From Eubacterium sp. MSJ-21 (GTDB lineage Bacteria > Bacillota > Clostridia > Lachnospirales > Lachnospiraceae), in the NCBI RefSeq assembly GCF_018918185.1, contig NZ_JAHLPZ010000002.1, positions 186,001 to 250,000 of the forward strand: a stretch of 64,000 nt of DNA, given 5' to 3'. Made by a program: the position numbers and the translations under genes. Under the pieces are notes generated by a model. That model saw only the letters and a list, made by a program, of their open reading frames with translations. It did not search any database and was not told where the DNA came from. Positions 48,025 through 58,002 of this stretch are shown one piece after another; position 1 is the first letter of the stretch, and every line of letters starts with the position of its first letter.

Positions 48025-48066
48025 GAAGTGGAGCAGATCCCGCATACCTCCGGATCCTGCCACTTC
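48025..48066 (-). other. Hairpin between the two CobW genes
   Basis: GAAGTG..GCAG-ATCC pairs with GGAT-CTGC-CACTTC, with small interruptions, in the 116-base gap. Without a clear T tail, it may be a processing or stability element rather than a terminator. Confidence 0.5.
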
Positions 48067-48102
48067 TCAACCACCTATTATTTTTCTTCCTGATGCTCCG
48101 GT

Positions 48103-49317
48103 TTATGCAACCCCGAACAACTCTGCCAGCTTGTCTTCCTTCAGATTGCTTCCAATCACGCAAAGCTTCCCCGTATAATCGGCAGCGCCCTTACGAATCT
48201 CATATTCGCCCGGTGTCAGGTCGAAATGAATCCACTCACCATCCGTGTTCGGAACGATACCCTTTGCACGCAGGATAACTCCATATTCGTCTGCGTTGTC
48301 AGCCAGTGTCTTCAAGATCTGTTCCATATCGGCATCTGCAAACTTCTTGGCAGTCTCCTTGCCCCAGCTTGTAAATACCTCATCTGCATGATGATCATGA
48401 TGGTGGTCATGGCAGCCACATGTACATCCAGGTCCATGCTCGTGATGGTGGTCATGTTCCTCATGGTCGTGATGATGGTCGTGCTCCTCATGGTCATGGT
48501 CGTGATCGTGGTCATGCTCCTCATGGTCATGATCGTGATGATGGTCGTGCTCCTCATGGTCGTGATCGTGATCGTGGTCGTGCTCCTCATGGTCATGATC
48601 GTGATGATGGTCATGCTCCTCATGGTCATGATCGTGATCGTGGTCATGATGGTGGTGATGATGCTCTTCCTCATGCTTTCTTGCAATCTCAACTGCCTCT
48701 TTGATCAGCTTATCGAGTGTATTTGCATGCTCCATGGCATCTAAGATTACCTTACCGTCAATCTCATCCCAAGGTGTTGTGATAATTGCTGCATCCTTGT
48801 TATGCTCACGCAGCATAGCAACAGTATCACTTACCTTCTTCTCCGGCACATTCTGTGTACGGGAAAGCACGATGGTTCCTGCACTCTCTACCTGGTTATT
48901 GAAGAACTCGCCGAAGTTCTTCATATACATCTTGCACTTTGCTACATCAACAACCGTTGTTGCACTGTTGATTACAACATCGGCATCCTGCTTTGCATCT
49001 TCGACTGCCTTCATCACATCTGACAGCTTGCCAACACCGGATGGCTCAATAATTACACGGTCCGGTGCATAATCTACGATTACCTTCTTTAATGCTGTAC
49101 CAAAATCTCCGACAAGGGAACAGCAGATACAACCGGAATTCATCTCTGTGACTTCCACGCCTGCATCCTTCATGAATCCGCCATCAATACCGATCTCACC
49201 AAATTCATTCTCGATCAATACAAGCTTCTCACCCTGATATGCCTCCGCAATCAGTTTCTTGATCAATGTTGTCTTACCTGCACCTAAAAATCCTGAAAGA
49301 ATATCAATCTTTGTCAT
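48103..49317 (-). CDS. COG0523 GTPase (ZNG1/CobW-like) with His-rich insert
   Basis: A 404-residue protein. The GTPase domain has Walker A FLGAGKTT (10-17) and the metal motif GCICC (62-66). Residues about 215-310 form a His/Asp/Glu repeat tract (HDHDHEEHDHHHD units) with an added CTCGCHD. A CobW C-terminal domain follows. Such GTPases act as zinc chaperones under scarcity; the tract can hold many metal ions. First gene of the zinc transcript. AGGAGG precedes the start, and an inverted repeat upstream may be the zinc-repressor site. Confidence 0.9.
   Translation of the reverse strand: MTKIDILSGFLGAGKTTLIKKLIAEAYQGEKLVLIENEFGEIGIDGGFMKDAGVEVTEMNSGCICCSLVGDFGTALKKVIVDYAPDRVIIEPSGVGKLSDVMKAVEDAKQDADVVINSATTVVDVAKCKMYMKNFGEFFNNQVESAGTIVLSRTQNVPEKKVSDTVAMLREHNKDAAIITTPWDEIDGKVILDAMEHANTLDKLIKEAVEIARKHEEEHHHHHHDHDHDHDHEEHDHHHDHDHEEHDHDHDHDHEEHDHHHDHDHEEHDHDHDHDHEEHDHHHDHEEHDHHHEHGPGCTCGCHDHHHDHHADEVFTSWGKETAKKFADADMEQILKTLADNADEYGVILRAKGIVPNTDGEWIHFDLTPGEYEIRKGAADYTGKLCVIGSNLKEDKLAELFGVA
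48388..48666. repeat. Coding tandem repeat for the His-rich tract
   Basis: Short degenerate units built from CATGATCG/TGATGGTCGTGCTCCT-like blocks encode the His/Asp/Glu tract of the CobW gene. The repeats create long spurious frames on the opposite strand. Confidence 0.85.
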
Positions 49318-49361
49318 CTCTATTGCCTCCTAAAAAATATTTCTTTTTTCGTCAACTCTAT

Positions 49362-49382
49362 ATAATAGCACATTTCTATTAT
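49362..49382 (-). promoter_or_regulatory. Candidate Zur-type operator
   Basis: ATAATAG-N7-CTATTAT, a perfect 7-bp inverted repeat about 45 bases upstream of the first zinc gene, in the region where the -10 box should be. AT-rich, like Fur-family sites; assignment to Zur is inferred from the operon content. Confidence 0.45.
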
Positions 49383-49394
49383 TTTTTCCACATG

Positions 49395-50246
49395 CTATGC
49401 ATCCTTATTCTTCAATGTCACTTCCATCTGGTCAAATGGAATCTCGATGCCCTGTGCATCGAAAGCATACTTGATGGCTTCCTGTATTTCCCATTTTGCC
49501 TTCCAGTAGTTTTCCGTTGCAACCATACAGCGGACACCCATCTTGATGCTGCTGTCCCCGAAGGAATCCACGAACACATCGACTTCCTTCGTTTTATCAT
49601 AATACTGATTTTCCGTTACAACCTGATACAATGTATCCTTTACTTTTTTCAGATCTGAATCATAGGCTACTCCGACCGCGATGTCCAGCTTTCTTGTTCC
49701 CGCTGCTGTCACATTGACGATCGAATTTGACGTAATGTTTCCATTCGGAATCACAATGATCCGGTTGTCATACGTCTGCAGCTTCGTATAGAAGATGTCG
49801 ATTGACACGACTATACCTTCGCACTGCTTGTCATTCTCAATGATGTAATCACCAACTCGAAACGGCTTCAATATAAGTATCAGCACACCACCTGCGAAGT
49901 TTGCCAGACTGCCCTGCAGCGCAAGACCGATTGCCAGACTGGCGGTTCCAAGAATCGTGACTAACGATGTTACCTGGAATCCGACAATAGATGCTGCCGT
50001 GATAAATACGATGGCATAAAATGTGAATTTAATCAGCGACAACAGAAATGACGCAACACTTTCCTCCATGTTTGATTTCTTGAAGGATTTGCGTATCATC
50101 TTCACGATCAGCTTCGACAGCTTCATCCCGATATACATACATAATATCGCAAGCACTAACTGAAATCCTTTATTTAATGCCCAGTCTCCTAGCTTATTCA
50201 GATACTCTTCGATCTTAGACGGTTCAATTTCTCTGATGTCTTCCAA
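49395..50246 (-). CDS. mscS: Small-conductance mechanosensitive channel (MscS family)
   Basis: A 283-residue protein with three transmembrane helices (about 25-45, 68-90, 95-120). The pore helix shows GTASLAIGLALQGSLANFAGGVLI, and the following FRVGDYI and beta domain are typical of MscS. It releases solutes on hypo-osmotic shock. Monocistronic, upstream of the zinc operon on the same strand. Confidence 0.93.
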   Translation of the reverse strand: MEDIREIEPSKIEEYLNKLGDWALNKGFQLVLAILCMYIGMKLSKLIVKMIRKSFKKSNMEESVASFLLSLIKFTFYAIVFITAASIVGFQVTSLVTILGTASLAIGLALQGSLANFAGGVLILILKPFRVGDYIIENDKQCEGIVVSIDIFYTKLQTYDNRIIVIPNGNITSNSIVNVTAAGTRKLDIAVGVAYDSDLKKVKDTLYQVVTENQYYDKTKEVDVFVDSFGDSSIKMGVRCMVATENYWKAKWEIQEAIKYAFDAQGIEIPFDQMEVTLKNKDA

Positions 50247-50306
50247 ACAAGACCCTCCTTTTTATGTTCATATAAGTAAATATTCATTTATCCCTAAAAC
50301 TTCACA

Positions 50307-50332
50307 GGCTGCCCTTCTCACGAAGGACAGCC
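50307..50332 (-). terminator. Terminator of glgB
   Basis: GGCTG-c-CCTTC pairs with GAAGG-a-CAGCC around a TCAC loop, 13 bases past the stop, followed by a moderately T-rich stretch on minus. Confidence 0.65.
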
Positions 50333-50345
50333 CGTTTCATCTTAA

Positions 50346-52553
50346 TTATTTGCCGATTTTCTTTTTAAATACACTAATAGAAAGTGGTGGTACGGTAACG
50401 GAGATGTAATGCTCCTGTCCATCACACTCTGCTTTCTTTGCCTGTTTCACTGTCTTGTTATTTCTGCCCTCGCCACCATAACGGTTGTTATCGCTGGAGA
50501 AAATCTCCTGCCATCTTCCGCCGGATGGAGTAGCAAGCTTGTATGCTTTGTGTTCCATCGGTGTGAAGTTACAGATGATCAAAAGCGTATCGCTCTCCTT
50601 CTTACCTTTTCTAACATAAGAAAGAAGGCTTGTATTGGCACTATTACAATTGATCCATGTGAATCCGTCCGGAGAAGAATCAAGTTCATACAGTGCCGGC
50701 TCTGTCTTATAAAGCTCATTTAATTCCTTGACATACCCCTGCATGAACACATGTGCATCAAACTCGAACAGCGACCAGTCTACTTCCGCATTCTCGTTGA
50801 ATTCTGCAAACTGTGCAATCTCCTGTCCCATGAACAGAAGCTTCTTACCCGGATGCGTCATCATATACCCATATGCCACACGCAGATTTGAGAACTTGTC
50901 TTCGTATCCACCCGGCATCTTCGCAATCATAGATCCTTTCTCATGAACAACCTCGTCATGGGAAAGTACGAGAATAAATTTCTCACTGTATGCATATACC
51001 ATACTGAATGTCAGATCGTTGTGATGATATTTGCGGTACAACGGATCAAGCTTCATATAGTTCAGGAAATCGTTCATCCAGCCCATATTCCACTTATAAT
51101 CAAACCCAAGTCCACCAGACTCCACCGGATGCGTCATCATCGGCCATGCCGTTGACTCCTCCGCAATCATGATAACACCCTTGTGCAGTTCATGCATCTT
51201 GCTGTTTAATTCCTTGATGAAATCAATCGCTTCAAGATTCTCATTACCGCCATAGATGTTCGGCAGCCACTCGCCATTGTTACGTCCATAATCCAGATAC
51301 AGCATGGATGCAACCGCATCAATCCGGATACCATCAATATGATATTTCTCCGCCCAGTAAAGTGCATTTGCAACTAGGAAATTCCGTACTTCATTGCGCC
51401 CGTAATTGTATATATACGTCCCCCAGTGCGGATGTTCCCCACGCTTAGGGTCCTCATGCTCATAAAGTGCTGTGCCATCAAATCTGCCAAGTCCATGCTC
51501 ATCCTTTGGAAAATGTGCAGGAACCCAATCTAAGATCACGCCGATTCCCTTACTGTGCAGATAATCAACAAAATACATAAAATCTGCCGGTGACCCGTAA
51601 CGGGATGTCGGTGCATAATACCCGGTTACCTGATATCCCCAGGACGGATCATACGGATGCTCCATAATTGGCATCAGTTCTACATAATTGTAATTCATCA
51701 TCAACAGATAATCCGCAAGCAGACTTGCAATATCCCGATAATTATAAAACTCTCTACCATCCGTCGGACGTTTCCATGAACCAAGATGCATCTCATAGAT
51801 TGCCATTGGCTGCTCGTCCGTATTTTTATTTTCCCGCTGTTCCATCCACGCAGCATCCTTCCACTTATAGGAAATATCCACAATACGGGATGCATTTGCC
51901 GGACGTACCTCACTGCTGAACGCATACGGATCGCTCTTCATAAATACCTGTCCGGACTTCGCCTTGATCTCGTACTTGTAAATTTCTCCAACCAAATTTC
52001 CCGGAATAAACAACTCATAAATACCGGAATAATCCAGCTTCCGCATCGGATGCCGTCTGCCATCCCAGTTGTTGAAATTACCAACGACCGATACACGGTC
52101 TGCATTCGGTGCCCAAACAGCAAAAAGTACACCATCCACGCCATCCACAGTCATCGGATGTGCCCCCATCTTCTCATAGATGCTGTAATGTTTTCCCTCG
52201 TTGAACAAGCTGATATCGATCGGATCAATCACCGGTTCAAACACATACGGATCAAAGTATGTCACTTCATCGCCATCATCAAAACGTACGTTCAGCTTAT
52301 ATTCAAACGGTTTTTTATCTTTTATAACCACAGAAAAAAATCCCGGCACACGATCTGAGACAAGTGTGTACTTCTTTCTTGTGGATACTTCAATGGCATT
52401 TACAACCTTTGCACCCGGCAGATATGCATTGATATACAGATCATCGATGCACTCATGCATACCAAGAATATGATGCGGATTGTTATGAATGCCCTGGACC
52501 AAAGCGTCGACTTCCATCCAGTTTATAGCAAAAACTGCTTTTCTTTGGGACAT
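50346..52553 (-). CDS. glgB: 1,4-alpha-glucan branching enzyme
   Basis: A 735-residue protein. An N-terminal extension and CBM48 domain (about 120-215) precede the GH13_9 barrel. The catalytic residues sit in GIRIDAVASMLYLDY (Asp), IMIAEEST (Glu) and LSHDEVVH (Asp). It forms alpha-1,6 branches in glycogen. No other glg gene is adjacent. It follows the DUF1015 gene by 18 bases. Confidence 0.96.
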   Translation of the reverse strand: MSQRKAVFAINWMEVDALVQGIHNNPHHILGMHECIDDLYINAYLPGAKVVNAIEVSTRKKYTLVSDRVPGFFSVVIKDKKPFEYKLNVRFDDGDEVTYFDPYVFEPVIDPIDISLFNEGKHYSIYEKMGAHPMTVDGVDGVLFAVWAPNADRVSVVGNFNNWDGRRHPMRKLDYSGIYELFIPGNLVGEIYKYEIKAKSGQVFMKSDPYAFSSEVRPANASRIVDISYKWKDAAWMEQRENKNTDEQPMAIYEMHLGSWKRPTDGREFYNYRDIASLLADYLLMMNYNYVELMPIMEHPYDPSWGYQVTGYYAPTSRYGSPADFMYFVDYLHSKGIGVILDWVPAHFPKDEHGLGRFDGTALYEHEDPKRGEHPHWGTYIYNYGRNEVRNFLVANALYWAEKYHIDGIRIDAVASMLYLDYGRNNGEWLPNIYGGNENLEAIDFIKELNSKMHELHKGVIMIAEESTAWPMMTHPVESGGLGFDYKWNMGWMNDFLNYMKLDPLYRKYHHNDLTFSMVYAYSEKFILVLSHDEVVHEKGSMIAKMPGGYEDKFSNLRVAYGYMMTHPGKKLLFMGQEIAQFAEFNENAEVDWSLFEFDAHVFMQGYVKELNELYKTEPALYELDSSPDGFTWINCNSANTSLLSYVRKGKKESDTLLIICNFTPMEHKAYKLATPSGGRWQEIFSSDNNRYGGEGRNNKTVKQAKKAECDGQEHYISVTVPPLSISVFKKKIGK

Positions 52554-52571
52554 GTCAAATGTGTCTCCTCT

Positions 52572-53804
52572 CTACAATTTATGAATGAAGATTCCACTTC
52601 TTAGCTTTGGTTCAAACCAGGTTGACTTCGGTGGCATCAACCGTTTTGCATCAGCAACCGCAAAAAGCTCCTCAATTGATGTCGGATACATCGAAAATGC
52701 AAGCTTCATATCACTGTTTGCACGTCGTTCCAACTCCGCAAGACCGCGGATTCCTCCGATAAAATCGATTCTTTTATCGGTTCTCGGATTTTCAATTCCA
52801 AGAATCGGTGCAAGGAGATGATCCTGTAAAATTGAAACATCAAGTCCATCCACCGGATCTTCAGATAGTATATGTGATTTTGCACGCAACTTATACCAGA
52901 TACCATCCAGATACATGCCAAAGGCTGCCTTTTCTTCCGGCTGATATGCTTCCGTAACCGCTTCTACTTCGAAATCTGCCTTGACCGCATCTATAAATGC
53001 ATCCGCAGTATACCCATTCAAATCATGTACAACACGATTGTATGGCAGGATTTTCAGCTGATCATGCGGAAACAGAACGGATAAAAAATAATTATATTCT
53101 TCTTCGCCCGTGTGGTTTGGATTCGCATTTCTGCGCTTGATTCCAACCTTTACCGCCGATGCTGCCCTGTGATGGCCATCCGCAATATAGATCTGTGACA
53201 TCCCGGAGAATGCTTGCTCGATTGCCGCAATATCCGCTGCATCTGTCACCAGCCATACCCGGTGTGTGATTCCATCCTCAGAGACAAAATCGTTCTCTGC
53301 AGGACGCGCCTTGATCTTCGTTACAATTGCATCAATCGCAGCCTGTGCCCGGTACGCAAGAAAGATCGGACCTGTCTGTGCATCACATGTATCCACATGT
53401 GTAATACGGTCAATCTCTTTATCTTCCCGTGTATTCTCATGCTTCATGATGACACCGGACTCATAATCCTCTATGGATGCACATGCCACAATTCCGGTCT
53501 GGGATCTTCCATCCATCACAAGCTCATACAGATAATACATCGGAGTTACATCTTCCACATAGTCACCACGCCCAATCATACCATCCAGCAATTCTTTTGC
53601 CTTCTCGTATACACATGGCGCATAAGTGTCCACGCTGTCATCAAACGCGGTCTCTGCGCGGTCGATGCGCAGGAAGGAAAGAGGTTTTCCCTCCACTGCT
53701 TTTTTTGCTTCTTCCCGGTTATATACATCATATGGCAGTGCTGCCACTTCACTGACAATTTCTTTTCTCGGTCTATACGCCTTAAATGGTTTAATAATTG
53801 CCAT
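52572..53804 (-). CDS. DUF1015 family protein
   Basis: A 410-residue protein starting IIKPFKAYRPRKEIVSEVAALPYDV, the DUF1015 opening; it also has YIADGHHRAASAV, a conserved His-rich motif of the family. Biochemical function is not established, though genes of this family often neighbour serA/serC, as they do here. AGAGGAG precedes the start. Confidence 0.88.
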   Translation of the reverse strand: MAIIKPFKAYRPRKEIVSEVAALPYDVYNREEAKKAVEGKPLSFLRIDRAETAFDDSVDTYAPCVYEKAKELLDGMIGRGDYVEDVTPMYYLYELVMDGRSQTGIVACASIEDYESGVIMKHENTREDKEIDRITHVDTCDAQTGPIFLAYRAQAAIDAIVTKIKARPAENDFVSEDGITHRVWLVTDAADIAAIEQAFSGMSQIYIADGHHRAASAVKVGIKRRNANPNHTGEEEYNYFLSVLFPHDQLKILPYNRVVHDLNGYTADAFIDAVKADFEVEAVTEAYQPEEKAAFGMYLDGIWYKLRAKSHILSEDPVDGLDVSILQDHLLAPILGIENPRTDKRIDFIGGIRGLAELERRANSDMKLAFSMYPTSIEELFAVADAKRLMPPKSTWFEPKLRSGIFIHKL

Positions 53805-53844
53805 GTATCTTCTCCTCTAAGTACACTGTCTCCGACAGACAGGT

Positions 53845-54411
53845 TTATCCACGAATTGCCTTTACCGCCGCATCGATGGACTTCTTATAATCTTCCTCAG
53901 AAGAATTGTTGAATACAAACAACTCCGGAATATTATCCGGCTGCTTGAAGTTCTGTGTTGCGATATATTCATCCCAATGTGCAAGCTTCCATGCATCACG
54001 GTCTGACGCACGCTTGATCATACGCTCGTGGCAGACTTCTACATCTGTATGTACCCATACAACAAATAATTCTGCATCCTTTTCCTTTAACTTTGCACGC
54101 AGATTGTCGAGATATTCGTTATCACGGATCTCGTCTGTAAATGGTGCATTGATCAATACAGTATCGTTATACTCTAATGCTTCAAATGCAAAATCAAGAA
54201 CTGCATAATACTCGTAATCACGAATCTCTCTCTGGAAGAAATCAGACGAACGGTTGTATTCTTCGCCAGCCACCTTGAAAATCTGCTTGGACAATACAAT
54301 CAGGGTATCCTTATCCAGATATACGCAGTTTGGAAGTGCTTTTGCAAGCTTACGTGAAATAAAGGTCTTTCCGCAAGCGGGTGGTGAAGTTACTAAAATC
54401 AATTTCTTCAT
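53845..54411 (-). CDS. P-loop kinase-like ATP-binding protein
   Basis: A 188-residue protein with Walker A SPPACGKTFISRKLA near the N-terminus, then a lid-like region (CHERMIKRASDRD). This is the layout of small nucleoside- or sugar-kinase-like (AAA_33) proteins. Substrate unknown. Between asd and the DUF1015 gene on the same strand. Confidence 0.75.
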   Translation of the reverse strand: MKKLILVTSPPACGKTFISRKLAKALPNCVYLDKDTLIVLSKQIFKVAGEEYNRSSDFFQREIRDYEYYAVLDFAFEALEYNDTVLINAPFTDEIRDNEYLDNLRAKLKEKDAELFVVWVHTDVEVCHERMIKRASDRDAWKLAHWDEYIATQNFKQPDNIPELFVFNNSSEEDYKKSIDAAVKAIRG

Positions 54412-54611
54412 GGTTGGTGCCTCCTATATATGTACATAAAAATTCTCTATATGTTCTACCTCTGTATGCAATGCATACAACAAGAACCTAATTATTACAA
54501 TATTACCACAAAACAAAAGAACAAACAAGCATTTCCATTCCGTTTCGTCATGAAATATGTCTGTTTGTTCCTTTTCTTAATTTTGTTTGTTATCTATGCA
54601 ATATACATGAA

Positions 54612-55703
54612 TTACTTTTTTGTGATGTACCCCTGTGCCTTAAGGAGTTCTGCGCAGAGTACAGCGCCACCGGCAGCACCACGAACTGTGTTATGAGAAA
54701 GTCCGACAAACTTCCAGTCATAGACAGAATCCTCACGGATACGTCCAACGGAGATACCCATGCCGTTCTCATAATCCACATCCAAAGTAACCTGTGGACG
54801 ATTATCTTCTTCCATATAACGGATGAACTGCTTTGGAGCACTTGGAAGTCCAAGCTCCTGTGGAACGCCCTTGTAAGACTCCAGCTTCTCGATCAGCTGT
54901 TCCTTTGTCGGATTTTTCTTGAACTTTACAAATACAGCTGCTGTATGTCCGTTCAATACCGGTACACGGATACACTGGCATGTGATGATCGGGCTTGTCG
55001 CAGGAACGATCTCACCCTTCTCCTCATCAATATGTCCCCAGATACGAAGTGGCTCTTTCTCAGATTTTTCTTCCTCGCCGCCGATAAACGGGATGATATT
55101 TCCAACCATTTCCGGCCAGTCCTTGAATGTCTTTCCGGCTCCTGAGATTGCCTGATAGGTCGTGGCAACAACCTCATATGGCTCGAATTCCTTCCATGCT
55201 GTAAGCACCGGTGCATAAGACTGGATGGAGCAGTTTGGCTTTACAGCTACAAATCCTCTTGTCGTACCAAGACGCTTCTTCTGGAACTCGATAACCTTCA
55301 TATGCTCCGGGTTGATCTCCGGAACTACCATCGGTACGTCCGGGGTCCAGCGGTGCGCGCTGTTGTTAGAGACAACCGGTGTCTCTGTCTTTGCGTATGC
55401 ATCCTCGATTGCCTTAATTTCATCCTTAGACATATCAACGGCACTGAATACAAAATCAACGGTAGAAGCAACCTCTTCTACTTCGTTTACATTGTGTACG
55501 ATCAGCTTCTTAACAGCTTCCGGCATCGGTGTATCCATCTTCCAGCGGTCACCAACTGCCTCCTCATATGTCTTGCCTGCACTACGTGGGCTGGCTGCAA
55601 CTGTCACAACCTCAAACCATGGATGGTTCTCAAGAAGTGAAATAAATCTCTGTCCAACCATACCGGTTGCACCAAGAATACCTACCTTTAACTTATCACT
55701 CAT
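54612..55703 (-). CDS. asd: Aspartate-semialdehyde dehydrogenase
   Basis: The start at 55703 follows GGAGG. The 363-residue product has the NADP loop GILGATGMVGQRF, the catalytic Cys in VKPNCSIQ and the active-site segment RVPVLNGHTA. It belongs to the archaeal/fungal-like subfamily rather than the E. coli type. Makes aspartate semialdehyde for Lys, Thr, Met and diaminopimelate. Follows serA by 22 bases. Confidence 0.94.
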   Translation of the reverse strand: MSDKLKVGILGATGMVGQRFISLLENHPWFEVVTVAASPRSAGKTYEEAVGDRWKMDTPMPEAVKKLIVHNVNEVEEVASTVDFVFSAVDMSKDEIKAIEDAYAKTETPVVSNNSAHRWTPDVPMVVPEINPEHMKVIEFQKKRLGTTRGFVAVKPNCSIQSYAPVLTAWKEFEPYEVVATTYQAISGAGKTFKDWPEMVGNIIPFIGGEEEKSEKEPLRIWGHIDEEKGEIVPATSPIITCQCIRVPVLNGHTAAVFVKFKKNPTKEQLIEKLESYKGVPQELGLPSAPKQFIRYMEEDNRPQVTLDVDYENGMGISVGRIREDSVYDWKFVGLSHNTVRGAAGGAVLCAELLKAQGYITKK

Positions 55704-55725
55704 TTTGTTATCCTCCAACTCCTGT

Positions 55726-56889
55726 TTACTGAATTACACGTACTTTCAATACGCCATCGATACTGGAAATAGACTTTACAGTATCTTCATCTGCCTTCTC
55801 AGAAATATCAAATACCGAGTAAGCATAATCACCCTTTGACTTGCTTACCATGTCAGATACATTGATACCCTTGGAAGCAAATGCACCAGTAAACTGCGTG
55901 ATCATATTCGGAATATTCTTGTGACATACACAAACTCTTGCTGCTTCCGAACACTTGCCAGCATCGCATGCCGGATAATTTACAGAATTCTTGATATTAC
56001 CATTCTCGATAAAATCAACGATCTCTTTCACTGCCATCACTGCACAATTATCCTCAGACTCCTCTGTGGATGCACCAAGGTGTGGCAATGTGATTACATT
56101 ATCAACTCCGGCAATCTTTGCATTTGGGAAGTCTGTTACATACTTAGCAACCTTTCCACTTGCAAGTGCCTCGATCATATCATCATCATTTACAAGAATA
56201 TCTCTTGCAAAGTTCAGGATTTTCACGCCATCCTTCATCATGGCAAATGCATCCTTATTGATCATGCCCTTCGTAGAATCAAGCGCTGGTACATGTACAG
56301 TAATGTAATCACACTCTTTGTAAATATCTTCTACATTCTTGATATGTTTTACGTGGCTGGAAAGTCTCCATGCAGCATCGACAGAGACATATGGATCATA
56401 GCCATATACTTCCATACCAAGCCGGAAAGCAATATTCGCAACCTTGGCACCGATTGCACCAAGACCGATAACTCCGAGCTTCTTACCCATGATCTCGCAG
56501 CCGGCATAGTGTTTCTTCTGCTTCTCAACTGTCTTTGCTATATTCTCGTCTGATGCATTCTCCTTTACCCAGTTATAACCACCCATCAGGTCTCTGGATG
56601 CGAGCAAAAGTCCTGCGATTACAAGTTCCTTTACACCATTTGCATTGGCGCCCGGTGTGTTGAATACAACGATTCCTTTCTCTGCACACTTGTCAAGCGG
56701 GATGTTGTTGACACCTGCACCTGCACGTGCGATTGCAAGCAGATTATCGGAAAGCTCTAAATCATGCATTGCTGCACTTCTGACAAGTACCGCGTCCGCT
56801 GCTGCAAAATCGTCTACTACTTCATATGTATCATTGAACAAATCCATACCGCAGGCTGCGATCGGATTCAAGCAATTAATCTTAGCCAT
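55726..56889 (-). CDS. serA: D-3-phosphoglycerate dehydrogenase
   Basis: A 387-residue protein. The NAD-binding motif GLGAIGAKVAN and the HLGASTEESEDN active-site helix identify a D-2-hydroxyacid dehydrogenase of SerA type; a C-terminal ACT domain (about 318-387) suggests feedback by serine. First step of serine synthesis. 16 bases after serC. Confidence 0.93.
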   Translation of the reverse strand: MAKINCLNPIAACGMDLFNDTYEVVDDFAAADAVLVRSAAMHDLELSDNLLAIARAGAGVNNIPLDKCAEKGIVVFNTPGANANGVKELVIAGLLLASRDLMGGYNWVKENASDENIAKTVEKQKKHYAGCEIMGKKLGVIGLGAIGAKVANIAFRLGMEVYGYDPYVSVDAAWRLSSHVKHIKNVEDIYKECDYITVHVPALDSTKGMINKDAFAMMKDGVKILNFARDILVNDDDMIEALASGKVAKYVTDFPNAKIAGVDNVITLPHLGASTEESEDNCAVMAVKEIVDFIENGNIKNSVNYPACDAGKCSEAARVCVCHKNIPNMITQFTGAFASKGINVSDMVSKSKGDYAYSVFDISEKADEDTVKSISSIDGVLKVRVIQ

Positions 56890-56905
56890 TTTCTTCTCTC
56901 CCTTA

Positions 56906-57988
56906 TTATGAGTTCTTCTCCTCGAAGTCCTTCATGAATGCAACCAACTTCTCAACACCCTCAATTGGCATTGCATTGTAGATGCTTGCACGCATACCAC
57001 CAACTGTTCTGTGTCCCTTCAGGTTTACAAAGCCTGCTGCTGTTGCTTCCTTTACGAACTTGGCATCGAGTTCCTCGTTGCCTGTTACGAACGGAACGTT
57101 CATCAGGGAACGGTCTTCCTTCACAACAGTTCCGCGGAACATCTTAGAAGAATCTAAGAAGTCATACAGGATAGCTGCCTTCTTCTCATTATGGATCTTC
57201 ATTGCAGAAAGTCCACCCATTTCCTTTACCCACTTGAACACCAGACCACAGATGTAAATACCATAGCATGGAGGTGTGTTGTACAAGCTGTCATTGTCTG
57301 CCTGTGTCTTGTACTTCAGCATGGTCGGGCAGTAAGTTGGGACGTCATCACGGATCAGATCCTCACGGATGATTACAACAACAACACCGGCCGGTCCTAC
57401 GTTTTTCTGTACGCCGAAGTAGATCAGACCATAGTCAGATACATTGACTGGCTGTGACAGAATATCGGAAGACATATCAGCTACAAGAATCTTACCCTTT
57501 GTGTTCGGAAGCTTCTTGTAAGTAGTTCCGTAAATTGTATTATTATGACAGATATATACATAATCTGCATCCTCGGAAATCGGAAGATCAGAGCAATCCG
57601 GGATATAGCTGAAGGTCTTGTCAGCCGATGATGCAACGACATTTACCTTTCCGTACTTCTTTGCTTCTTCGCATGCCTTCTTTGCCCACTGACCGGTAAT
57701 AATATAGTCAGCGACACCGTTTTTCATCAGGTTCATTGGAATTGCAGCAAACTGCTGTGATGCACCACCCTGCAGGAACAATACCTTGTAATTATCTGGA
57801 ATATCCATCAGATCACGAAGGTCTTTTTCTGCTTCTTTGATGATGTTATCGTATACTTTCGAGCGATGACTCATCTCCATTACGCTCATGCCGGAACCTT
57901 TGTAATCCAGCATCTCATCTGCTGCCTGCTTCAACACTACTTCCGGTAATACGGAAGGACCTGCTGAAAAGTTAAATACTCTTGCCAT
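56906..57988 (-). CDS. serC: Phosphoserine aminotransferase
   Basis: A 360-residue PLP enzyme starting RVFNFSAGPSVLPEVVL, with MSHRSK, LFLQGGASQQFAAIPMNL and the PLP-Lys segment YFGVQKNVGPAG. Second step of serine synthesis. Ends 16 bases before serA, so the two are translated from one message. Confidence 0.96.
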   Translation of the reverse strand: MARVFNFSAGPSVLPEVVLKQAADEMLDYKGSGMSVMEMSHRSKVYDNIIKEAEKDLRDLMDIPDNYKVLFLQGGASQQFAAIPMNLMKNGVADYIITGQWAKKACEEAKKYGKVNVVASSADKTFSYIPDCSDLPISEDADYVYICHNNTIYGTTYKKLPNTKGKILVADMSSDILSQPVNVSDYGLIYFGVQKNVGPAGVVVVIIREDLIRDDVPTYCPTMLKYKTQADNDSLYNTPPCYGIYICGLVFKWVKEMGGLSAMKIHNEKKAAILYDFLDSSKMFRGTVVKEDRSLMNVPFVTGNEELDAKFVKEATAAGFVNLKGHRTVGGMRASIYNAMPIEGVEKLVAFMKDFEEKNS

Positions 57989-58002
57989 TTTTCCTCTTCC
58001 TC

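Noticed and set aside
48388-48666. CRISPR-like array
   Set aside because: The repeats are in frame, have no unique spacers and encode the His/Asp/Glu tract.
48226-48744. Long plus-strand frames opposite the His-rich tract
   Set aside because: Produced by the repeat structure of the His-rich coding sequence on minus; Met/Val-only composition.
54430-54696. 88-codon plus-strand frame ending inside asd
   Set aside because: Its second half is antisense to asd and it has no recognisable protein features.
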